From: Firmicutes bacterium UBA4881
Lineage (GTDB): Bacteria; Bacillota; DTU065
Direction of reading: 5' to 3'
Assembly: GCA_002399235.1 (NCBI GenBank)
Contig: DHDH01000039.1
Coordinates: 110,289 to 122,719, forward strand
DNA length: 12,431 bases
The translations under genes and the position numbers were made by a program. Positions 6,220 to 11,864 of this stretch are shown here, in pieces (the first letter of the stretch is position 1; each line of letters opens with the position of its first letter). Under the pieces are notes generated by a model. The model searched no databases. It had not been told where the DNA came from and worked only from the letters and a program-made list of their open reading frames with translations.

Positions 6220-6864
6220 ATGGTTAAGAAGAATGAGGGCAAACATATACCTCAAAGGGTTGTTTCGCGATTAGCAATGTATTATCGTGTTCTTTCTCAG
6301 CTTGACCAAGGTGGTGTAGAAAGAATCTCATCACGAGAGTTAGGCGAAATGATGGGGATTACACCCTCACAGATCAGGCAAGATCTAAGCTATTTTGGCG
6401 AGTTTGGTCAACAAGGTTATGGATATAAAGTAAGTTATTTGCAACAGGAGATAAGCAAGATTCTTGGTTTGGAAAAACAGCATACTATGATTTTAATTGG
6501 TGTAGGTAACTTAGGAAGAGCTATTGCTAGCTATACTAATTTTCGTAATAGAGGTTTTGATTTAGTTGGTGCATTTGATATTCGCGACGAGGTTATTGGC
6601 AAAAAACTTGGTGAACTAGAGATTAAACCGATGAGTGAACTAAGATCATTATTAAAAGAAAACCGTGTCGATATCGGGGTAATTACAGTACCAGCCACTC
6701 AAGCCCAACAAGTAGCCGATATTTTAGTGGAAGAGGGTATCAAGGGGATCTGGAACTTTGCGCCCTTAAAATTAGAAGTACCTGCTGGGGTTATTGTTGA
6801 GCATGTTCATATTAGTGACAGCTTATTCGCCCTAAGTTTCCGTCTGAGGGAGATTTGGGAGTAA
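6220..6864 (+). CDS. rex: Redox-sensing transcriptional repressor Rex
   Basis: Rex is a dimeric DNA-binding repressor that senses the NADH/NAD+ ratio and controls fermentative and anaerobic respiratory genes. The 214-residue length is normal. The N-terminal winged helix (about 8-85) has IPQRVVSRLAMYYR, ISSRELGEMMGITPSQIRQDLSYFG and EFGQQGYGY. The Rossmann domain (about 86-205) has the dinucleotide loop GVGNLG (94-99), the acidic FDI strand end (119-121) and the closing helix ISDSLFALSFRLRE that swaps into the partner subunit. The ATG at 6220 has no SD (the upstream bases are AATAGAAAATT) and follows the end of the 333-bp repeat element by only 6 bases. No later start would keep the conserved N-terminus. 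I see no Rex-type operator (TTGTGA...TCACAA) upstream. Whether it is still well translated is open. Confidence 0.95.
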   Translation: MVKKNEGKHIPQRVVSRLAMYYRVLSQLDQGGVERISSRELGEMMGITPSQIRQDLSYFGEFGQQGYGYKVSYLQQEISKILGLEKQHTMILIGVGNLGRAIASYTNFRNRGFDLVGAFDIRDEVIGKKLGELEIKPMSELRSLLKENRVDIGVITVPATQAQQVADILVEEGIKGIWNFAPLKLEVPAGVIVEHVHISDSLFALSFRLREIWE

Positions 6865-6996
6865 ATCTTGTGATGCAATATATAAGCTCTAAGATTTATC
6901 TTTACCCCTTACCCCTAGTGATGCTTCACTAAAAATAAATACTGATAACTAGAAACTACGGTTTTTCAATTGTTATTTTGGTGTTTATGTTTTTGT
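6865..6996 (+). other. Rex 3' region with two small hairpins
   Basis: TAAATCTT (6862-6869, including the rex stop) and AAGATTTA (6891-6898) can pair across a 21-nt loop. TAGTGA (6916-6921) and TCACTA (6926-6931) form a small hairpin. No gene is visible. These look like mRNA 3'-end structures ahead of the main terminator. Confidence 0.35.
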
Positions 6997-7032
6997 AAAC
7001 GACTAGAGTTCGCATGAGCTCTAGTCGTTTTT
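6997..7032 (+). terminator. Intrinsic terminator downstream of rex
   Basis: AAACGACTAGAG (6997-7008) and CTCTAGTCGTTT (7019-7030) form a perfect 12-bp stem with a 10-nt loop, followed by further T residues. It lies 132 bases after the rex stop and is the strongest terminator in this stretch. Confidence 0.88.
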
Positions 7033-7190
7033 CTATCTAGTTATTATAAATAAAAAGGCTCTGTTAATGGTAATACTAATTAAAGCTAATGAAATAATGT
7101 CGTCTATAGTAGAAAAAAAGGGAAAATGTTATACATAAGGAAAATCTAGATCAGGCAAGATGAAGACATCGCCAGATAGACGTAGCCTTC
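7033..7190. other. Gene-free AT-rich stretch next to transposase remnant
   Basis: I find no ORF or clear promoter here. The only repeat noticed is a 7-bp inverted pair, CGTCTAT and ATAGACG, which is too short to mean much. It may contain unrecognisable insertion-sequence debris beyond the transposase remnant. Confidence 0.3.
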
Positions 7191-7718
7191 CTAAAATTGC
7201 TTTTTCTCTTGTTTTGACAGACTGTTTAAGTTCTTTTGATAGTAAGAGCACTGATTATTTGTGCGTTTGTAGATATCGAACTCTTTTCATACTTTGATTT
7301 TTTCAAGTATTCTCGAACAGTTAGGACATCGCAAAATGGCCTCTTTCAAATATTGATTCTTTTGGCTAAATAAGCATGAACACACCTTGCATTGATATTG
7401 TCCTTTGCCCCCATTGTTTGCATAAAGAAATTCCGAAGGAGCACCAAACCTAGGACAGTTCAGAAGAGAAGGTACTTTCACTTTGGTAGAAGCATGTCTA
7501 CGAACAGGCTTAAGTGGTCTCTCATTAATTTTAAGGTACTCTTTTAATAGTATCTAATGGTTAAACTTTTATGGTATTTCAATAATGGAAAGTTCGTCTA
7601 CCTGGAGTTTTCGCTAAAGTTTACTTATCGTCTTTTCTTTAGGCTTATTAAACATGCTCTTACCGATTAAAAGGATCAGTAAAATTTTGATAATCTCATT
7701 TTGGTACTTGTTAAATTC
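7191..7718 (-). pseudogene. Decayed transposase, N-terminal half only
   Basis: Reading one minus-strand frame through from 7718 gives a continuous protein-like sequence interrupted by five stops, at 7614-7616, 7569-7571, 7554-7556, 7287-7289 and 7191-7193. The segments are FNKYQNEIIKILLILLIGKSMF, a piece containing VDELSIIEIP, then KEYLKINERPLKPVRRHASTKVKVPSLLNCPRFGAPSEFLYANNGGKGQYQCKVCSCLF. After the fourth stop comes KEFDIYKRTNNQCSYYQKNLNSLSKQEKKQF. The double zinc-ribbon pattern and the KPVRR...CP..GAP...Y.N.GGKGQ..CKVC..F wording resemble the N-terminus of a transposase family common in clostridia; the first ribbon has lost a Cys (CPRF for CPRC). The DDE catalytic part is missing. The longest open piece (64 codons from a GTG at 7481) has no SD, so it is not a functional gene. 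Confidence 0.72.
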
Positions 7719-7721
7719 GCA

Positions 7722-7867
7722 TAAATAGGTTAATAATTGAGGGCACAGACTTGTTCACTCCAATCTGGGTTGTTATGGTGTGATAACCTCAATTATCCCA
7801 GATTTAAAGGGAGTGGCAAGTCTTTTTTATATAAGCCCTTATAAGTCAACGGTTATTAACCTATTTA
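7722..7867 (+). repeat. Strongly foldable 146-nt structure before the substrate-binding protein gene
   Basis: Stems are nested as follows. The outer stem is 15 bp and perfect (TAAATAGGTTAATAA at 7722-7736 with its complement at 7853-7867). The middle stem is AGACTTG + CACTCC (7747-7761) with GGAGTG + CAAGTCT (7810-7823). The inner stem is AATCTGGG (7762-7769) with CCCAGATT (7797-7804), and the apex is GTTAT/ATAAC (7772-7776, 7783-7787). A run of six T (7823-7828) follows the middle stem on the plus strand, as in an intrinsic terminator. A competing perfect 9-bp pair, TAATTGAGG (7734-7742) with CCTCAATTA (7787-7795), cannot form together with the nested fold. It could be an attenuator or unknown leader RNA for the gene at 7913, a terminator, or a small MITE. 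I recognise no known riboswitch class. Confidence 0.55.
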
Positions 7868-7912
7868 GTATAAAATATTTTACAATACGAGAAAAAATAG
7901 GGGGGGTAACTA

Positions 7913-9181
7913 ATGAAAAGACTTTACGTTTGGTGTTTGGTATTACTTTTACCAATACTTGCTGCAGCGAGTACAATTGAAGTGTGGTGGATTGCTTCTA
8001 ATGAGGAAATTAAAGTAGCCGAAGAGCTTATCGAGAATGATTTTACCGCTAAAACAGGTATTAAAGTTAACATTAAAATTGCAGCTTGGGCAGACCACTT
8101 TGAAAAAGCATTGTTAGCGGTAGCCGCAGGTGATCCACCAGATGTTTTGATGACTGGCGCTGAACAATTATTTGACTTCGCTATTCGCGGAGCTATTGTA
8201 ACAGACCTAAATAAACGCTTTGGTAAAGAGTTTGAAGACCTTGTGGCCAATTTACCCCAAGGAACTTGGAAAACACATTCATATAATGGTTCTTGGTATG
8301 GGCTACCAGAAGGAGTTGGCCCGCAACTAGGTTTTTATCGAACTGATATTCTAAAAGATGCAGGGTTTTCTGTACCAGTAACTTGGGATGATCTTAGGGC
8401 TTTACTTCCTAAACTAAAAGCTCGTAATCTTAGCGTTGGTTTTGATGGCTATTTAGCTCCTAAATGGTTTGGGGTAGCCACATTTGCTTGGCAAAACGGT
8501 GGAACAATGATCACAGAAGATCGAAAGGCTTCGGCGTTAGATTCACAGCAAGCTATCAAAGGATTTAAAGAATTTACCGACTTCTTTACCAAACATGGTG
8601 TACCAGCTGAAGTCTCTGGGTATACTTCATTTATAAGTGGCGAAATGCCAATTTTATTGCATGCAAACTGGATTTATGCTAGTGTACGTTTTGGTGCTCC
8701 ACAGCTTAAAGATAAGTTCGAATTAGGCCCTTTACCAGGCACAATGAAAGATGGAAAATTAAACAATACTGCTTGGGTTCATGATGCGAGCTGGGGTATT
8801 AGCAAAAAGTCTAAAAATGTAAACGAAGCATTCAAGTTTCTTAAATGGTGGTTGTCTGAAGATGTTCAGGTAGCATATATTAATCGAAAGATGGCAGCTA
8901 TCGCTAATTCAGTTTATCTTTCAGCTAATCTAAAAGCTTTGGCTAAAGCGGAGATTCCCACCAACGATAGGAAGATAATTTGGCAACAGGTCTCTGTAGG
9001 AACTTGGCCAGCTTTTGGTATTGGTTCAATTATAGGGACAAGACATATGACTAATGCTGTTATGGAAGTAGTTCTCCAGAAAGAAGATCCAGAAAAAGCT
9101 ATCCGTAAAGCTGCTAAACTGATGACAGACGAAATGAAACGTAAACAAAAGGAATTCGAAAGATTCGTCAAAAATATTTAG
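7913..9181 (+). CDS. ABC sugar-type extracellular substrate-binding protein (family 1)
   Basis: This is a 422-residue periplasmic-binding-type protein of the solute-binding family 1, which usually delivers sugars or oligosaccharides to an ABC importer. The N-terminus MKRLYVWCLVLLLPILAAAS is a signal peptide with a likely cleavage after AAA or AAAS. The fold then starts with STIEVWWIASNEE. Further family features are LLAVAAGDPPDVLM, LPEGVGPQLGFYRTDIL, VPVTWDDLRALLP, WQNGG, MPILLHANWIY, the WGISKKSKNVNEAFKFLKWWLSE motif and the C-terminal MTNAVMEVVLQKEDPEKAI region. There is no lipobox Cys, unusual for a Gram-positive binding protein. No permease or ATPase genes flank it. The SD is a run of seven G (7900-7906) 6 nt before the ATG. 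A structured region lies just upstream, and no strong promoter was found (TATAAA at 7869-7874 is the best -10 candidate). Confidence 0.9.
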   Translation: MKRLYVWCLVLLLPILAAASTIEVWWIASNEEIKVAEELIENDFTAKTGIKVNIKIAAWADHFEKALLAVAAGDPPDVLMTGAEQLFDFAIRGAIVTDLNKRFGKEFEDLVANLPQGTWKTHSYNGSWYGLPEGVGPQLGFYRTDILKDAGFSVPVTWDDLRALLPKLKARNLSVGFDGYLAPKWFGVATFAWQNGGTMITEDRKASALDSQQAIKGFKEFTDFFTKHGVPAEVSGYTSFISGEMPILLHANWIYASVRFGAPQLKDKFELGPLPGTMKDGKLNNTAWVHDASWGISKKSKNVNEAFKFLKWWLSEDVQVAYINRKMAAIANSVYLSANLKALAKAEIPTNDRKIIWQQVSVGTWPAFGIGSIIGTRHMTNAVMEVVLQKEDPEKAIRKAAKLMTDEMKRKQKEFERFVKNI

Positions 9182-9189
9182 TACATTGG

Positions 9190-9218
9190 TTGCTCATAAT
9201 CTTTCTCTCTGTTACAAT
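9190..9218 (+). promoter_or_regulatory. Likely sigma-A promoter of yhbY
   Basis: TTGCTC (9190-9195) and TACAAT (9213-9218) are separated by 17 bases, matching the consensus at 3 and 5 positions. Transcription would start near 9225, about 38 bases before the SD. Confidence 0.5.
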
Positions 9219-9227
9219 CGTAAGATG

Positions 9228-9245
9228 AATGTAGAAGAATACATT
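9228..9245. promoter_or_regulatory. Palindrome at the start of the yhbY leader
   Basis: AATGTA (9228-9233) and TACATT (9240-9245) form a perfect 6-bp inverted repeat with a 6-bp spacer, lying at the expected transcription start. It could be an operator or a 5' hairpin. The short arms make chance possible. Confidence 0.35.
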
Positions 9246-9277
9246 TCTAAGTTTTAATTCCAAAGGGAGGCATATTT

Positions 9278-9571
9278 TTGCTGAGTAGCAAACAAAGAGC
9301 TTATTTGCGTTCAATATCTAACACCATTGAGCCAATTATACAAATTGGTAAAGATGGTATCACCGATGGAACGGTCAGCCTAATCGATGAAGCACTAACT
9401 GCTCGAGAACTAGTAAAAATAAGAGTATTAAAGACAGTAGATGATGAGCCTAAGGATCTAGCTATGGTTCTTTTGGAGAGATTACCTGGTACAGAATTAA
9501 TTCATGTGCTAGGTCGAGTAATACTGTTGTTTAAGCCCAATGATGAAAAGCCAAAGATAATTCTGCCGTAG
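9278..9571 (+). CDS. yhbY: YhbY-family RNA-binding protein
   Basis: This small (97 aa) CRS1-YhbY (CRM) domain protein is a KH-like RNA-binding fold associated in bacteria with assembly of the large ribosomal subunit. Seen in sequence: LSSKQRAYLRSISNTIEPIIQIGKDGIT, where GKDG is the KH-like GxxG loop (residues 23-26), then ELVKIRVLKT and the closing strand HVLGRVILLFKPN. The start is TTG, supported by the SD AAGGGAGG (9263-9270) 7 nt upstream. The gene has its own promoter-like sequence, and its terminator starts at the stop codon, so it seems to be a single-gene transcript. In many Bacillota the gene sits in a cluster with yqeH and nadD; here it is away from that cluster, between a binding protein and an MFS gene. 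Confidence 0.95.
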   Translation: MLSSKQRAYLRSISNTIEPIIQIGKDGITDGTVSLIDEALTARELVKIRVLKTVDDEPKDLAMVLLERLPGTELIHVLGRVILLFKPNDEKPKIILP

Positions 9572-9597
9572 CCGGATTATCTCCGGCTTTTTCTTTT
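9570..9597 (+). terminator. Intrinsic terminator of yhbY overlapping the stop codon
   Basis: AGCCGGA (9570-9576) and TCCGGCT (9582-9588) form a perfect 7-bp GC-rich stem with a 5-nt loop, followed by TTTTCTTTT. The first two bases of the stem are the last two of the TAG stop codon. Confidence 0.88.
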
Positions 9598-9607
9598 AGA
9601 AAAGGAA

Positions 9608-9616
9608 TGATAGAAT
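9608..9616 (+). promoter_or_regulatory. Possible extended -10 promoter of the MFS-sensor operon
   Basis: TGATAGAAT (9608-9616) fits the extended -10 form TGnTATAAT with one mismatch in the hexamer. No good -35 lies 17 bases upstream, where the yhbY terminator T-tract sits. The expected start near 9623 is just ahead of the SD region of the MFS gene. Confidence 0.4.
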
Positions 9617-9648
9617 TGTAAAGAGAGGATGGAAGCGGGGTGAAAGTT

Positions 9649-10935
9649 ATGGAACAATCAGCTAGCGAAAAAGTTAAGAAAGATATGGTAAATAATTACA
9701 AAGTAGTTCTTTGGGAAGGTTCAACATATAGCCTCATGGCTGGAATGACAGCACCATTTTTAGGTGTTATGGCTTTGCAAATGGGTGCTAGTGCCTTTCA
9801 ATTAAGTATGGTAACAGCTTTACCTAATCTAATTAACGTTATGTTTATGGTACCCCTAGCTAGCTTTTTGGAAAGACGTAACCAGAAATTAAACTATTGT
9901 GTGGGTGGGATATTAGGAAACCGTGTAGGGTATTTCTTTTTAGGGCTAACAGCATTTTTAGGTTTATCTCCCTACTGGTTTTTGTTTATTTTAGCTTTAA
10001 TGACCATTCCTGGAGTTTTGGCTGGCCTTTCTTATACTGACATTGTAGCTGTAAGTTTTCCTGCTAGAGAACGTGGTAAAGTATTTGGTGCAAAAAATGC
10101 TTTAGTAGGTTTATTAACATTTGTCGCCACAATGATCGCAGGTCGACTTTTAGATAATATTGTTTATCCTTATAATTACTTAATTGTGTTTTCCTTAGCT
10201 TCTATATTTGGTCTAATTAATATGTATACCATGAGCCGCTTCCGTGAACCCATTCAAGAACAAGTAATTGAGAAATCTGACCAGGAACCTTATCTAACAA
10301 GACTTAAAAAAATATTTGCTAACCCCGAGTTAGGTCCTCAATTTAAAAGGTTTTTAACTAGTGTTGTTCTTGTGCATATGGGGTTTAACATTCCAGCTGC
10401 CCTTTGGACTATTTTCTATGTAGAAGAAATGCACATGACCCAGTCTCAAATAGGCAATTTAAGTGCAATCAATAACGCAATTATTGTTTTTTTTTCCTTC
10501 TATTGGGGAAAAAAGATACAAAGAAGTGGAGATAAATCTGTCTTTACGATTTCTTTAATAGGAATTTCTTTAGTTACTGCTTGGGCTGCTTTATCAAAGA
10601 GTGTTTTGTCTCTATATTTGCTGCAGACGCTAGGTGGCTTTTCCATGGCAGCTTACAACATTACTTATTTTAACATTTTACTAGGTTCTTCAGAAAAGAA
10701 ATATCGGCCTACAGCAGTAGCAACCTTTCATGTTTTATTAGGTTTAACAGGAGTTATTTGTCCTTCAATTGGGGTTTGGTTGTTTAAATTTCTCACAGCT
10801 AGGCAAGTGTTTTGGCTTTCTTCGTTTATTCGTTTAGCTGCAGCTATAGTCGCATTTAAAAGTATCAGCTTGTCTGAGGTACTTAGTGTATTTCATAAGC
10901 CTAAAATATTTAACGATACCGATTTATCAAATTAA
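9649..10935 (+). CDS. MFS transporter, 12 helices
   Basis: This is a complete major facilitator transporter (about 428 aa) of unknown substrate. Twelve hydrophobic helices can be traced, with a central cytoplasmic loop (about residues 190-225, rich in charged residues: REPIQEQVIEKSDQEPYLTRL). The N-terminal half opens with WEGSTYSLMAGMTAPFLGVMALQMGASAFQLSMVTALPNLINV. The loop between helices 2 and 3 carries the basic stretch ERRNQK in place of the usual GxxxDRxGRR motif. A GTG at 9640 is also in frame, but GGGGTGA (9637-9643) is an SD 5 nt before the ATG at 9649, so I take ATG. It shows no close resemblance to the partial MFS gene at the left edge. A tract of nine T (10487-10495) lies within the frame. 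The next gene follows after 62 bases with no terminator, so the two are probably co-transcribed. Confidence 0.88.
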   Translation: MEQSASEKVKKDMVNNYKVVLWEGSTYSLMAGMTAPFLGVMALQMGASAFQLSMVTALPNLINVMFMVPLASFLERRNQKLNYCVGGILGNRVGYFFLGLTAFLGLSPYWFLFILALMTIPGVLAGLSYTDIVAVSFPARERGKVFGAKNALVGLLTFVATMIAGRLLDNIVYPYNYLIVFSLASIFGLINMYTMSRFREPIQEQVIEKSDQEPYLTRLKKIFANPELGPQFKRFLTSVVLVHMGFNIPAALWTIFYVEEMHMTQSQIGNLSAINNAIIVFFSFYWGKKIQRSGDKSVFTISLIGISLVTAWAALSKSVLSLYLLQTLGGFSMAAYNITYFNILLGSSEKKYRPTAVATFHVLLGLTGVICPSIGVWLFKFLTARQVFWLSSFIRLAAAIVAFKSISLSEVLSVFHKPKIFNDTDLSN

Positions 10936-10997
10936 GCAAGGGATTTATTACTAAAAAAAGAATTCATATACCTGGGTAGTTGTGAGGGGGAATAAGA

Positions 10998-11789
10998 TTG
11001 ATAGATATTAAAAATGTTTCCCAAGCTGAGATGAGAAAGCGTCAAGTTGCTTTTATTGGACTAACAGACGCTGAACTAGCAGTGTTAGCCAAATATAAAG
11101 GTGATATGGAAACATTGGCGACATCTTTTGTAGATAAGTTTTACGAACGCATTTTTAAAGAACCTGAACTAAAGCTAATTATCGAAAAAAATACAGTAAT
11201 TGAGAGGCTTAAAAAGCTTCAATATAATTATTTTGTCCGGCTATTTTCGGGAGAGATCAATGATAGTTATATTGAGCACCGTATAAAAATAGGTGCAGTA
11301 CACAATGAAATTGGGTTAGAGCCTAAATGGTACTTAGGTGCCTATCAACAATATATAAACGAAGCTACTAATTACTTTTTTGATTTTTTGGTAAAAAAAG
11401 CGGACAAACCTAATTATGAAGAACTACAAACCGCAATTATTGCTTTTTTTAAGCTAATTAATTTTGATATGCAGCTAGCTATTGAGAGTTATATTGATCT
11501 TCAACAGTCCGAAAGATTAAATGCAGCCTACGACGAAGTTCAACAAATGGTAGAAGTGATTGATGATCTTGCTCAACAGACCAACTTATTAGCTTTAAAT
11601 GCTTCCATAGAAGCAGCGAGAGCAGGGGAATATGGAAAGACATTCTCTGTTGTGGCTTCAGAGATTCGTAAATTAGCTGTACGCTCAGAAAAGAGTGCTA
11701 AGGATATCTCGCAGATCATGCAAGAAAAGATTATGCAAAGTAATAAAAGCAAAAAAAACTATGCAGCAACTAAAACAGTAAGGTACTGA
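10998..11789 (+). CDS. Globin-coupled sensor with short chemoreceptor domain
   Basis: This is a soluble haem-based sensor of HemAT type in compact form (263 aa). Residues about 10-172 are a protoglobin domain. IKIGAVHNEIGLEPKWYLGAYQ (about 97-117) closely matches the proximal helix of globin-coupled sensors, with H102 as the likely haem ligand. Residues about 176-245 hold the tip of a methyl-accepting chemotaxis signalling hairpin: DDLAQQTNLLALNASIEAARAGEYGKTFSVVASEIRKLAVRSEKSAKDI. The two long methylation helices and HAMP are absent, so the coiled coil is very short. The start is TTG at 10998 with GAGGGGG 7 nt upstream. The last 20 residues (QEKIMQSNKSKKNYAATKTVRY) are Lys/Asn-rich and unlike the family. 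A tract of eight A (11751-11758) near the end allows a frameshift, but the other frame also stops soon. It probably signals to CheA/CheW or another output, which is not in the window. Confidence 0.88.
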   Translation: MIDIKNVSQAEMRKRQVAFIGLTDAELAVLAKYKGDMETLATSFVDKFYERIFKEPELKLIIEKNTVIERLKKLQYNYFVRLFSGEINDSYIEHRIKIGAVHNEIGLEPKWYLGAYQQYINEATNYFFDFLVKKADKPNYEELQTAIIAFFKLINFDMQLAIESYIDLQQSERLNAAYDEVQQMVEVIDDLAQQTNLLALNASIEAARAGEYGKTFSVVASEIRKLAVRSEKSAKDISQIMQEKIMQSNKSKKNYAATKTVRY

Positions 11790-11825
11790 TTCAACCTTAA
11801 GCCAGGCGATGTTAAGATTAATGTG

Positions 11826-11859
11826 AAAGAGCTGAGATACTAAATATCTCAGCTCTTTT
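11826..11859 (+). terminator. Intrinsic terminator of the MFS-sensor operon and intron target
   Basis: AAAGAGCTGAGATA (11826-11839) and TATCTCAGCTCTTT (11845-11858) form a perfect 14-bp stem with a 5-nt loop, ending in TTTTG. The 5' end of the group II intron follows within about 6 bases. Group IIC introns are known to insert just after terminator stems of this kind. Confidence 0.92.
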
Positions 11860-11864
11860 GTGTT

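Noticed and set aside
6200..6230. Search for a Rex operator before rex (autoregulation)
   Set aside because: No TTGTGA...TCACAA-like palindrome is present upstream.
7287..7481. 64-aa zinc-ribbon protein as a stand-alone gene
   Set aside because: No SD, and the same frame continues with transposase-like sequence on both sides of its stop codons, so it is part of a pseudogene.
5943..7844. AAGCCCTTATAA shared by both inverted-repeat elements (5943-5954 and 7833-7844)
   Set aside because: A 12-base match between two places in a 12-kb AT-rich window is expected by chance; no longer similarity joins the two elements.
7722..7867. 6S RNA or a known riboswitch
   Set aside because: The stems do not match the 6S central-bubble layout, and I see none of the conserved cores of the purine, c-di-GMP, glycine or T-box classes.
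7780..7980. 66-codon plus-strand frame running into the binding-protein gene
   Set aside because: It crosses the inverted-repeat structure and overlaps the signal peptide region of the real gene; no SD.
7924..8250. Minus-strand frames antisense to the binding-protein gene (also 8914-9171)
   Set aside because: Mirror frames of a well-supported gene, with no SD or recognisable motifs.
11787..11844. Read-through extension of the globin sensor beyond its TGA
   Set aside because: The in-frame continuation is only about 18 codons, ends within the terminator stem and is not like a chemoreceptor C-terminus.
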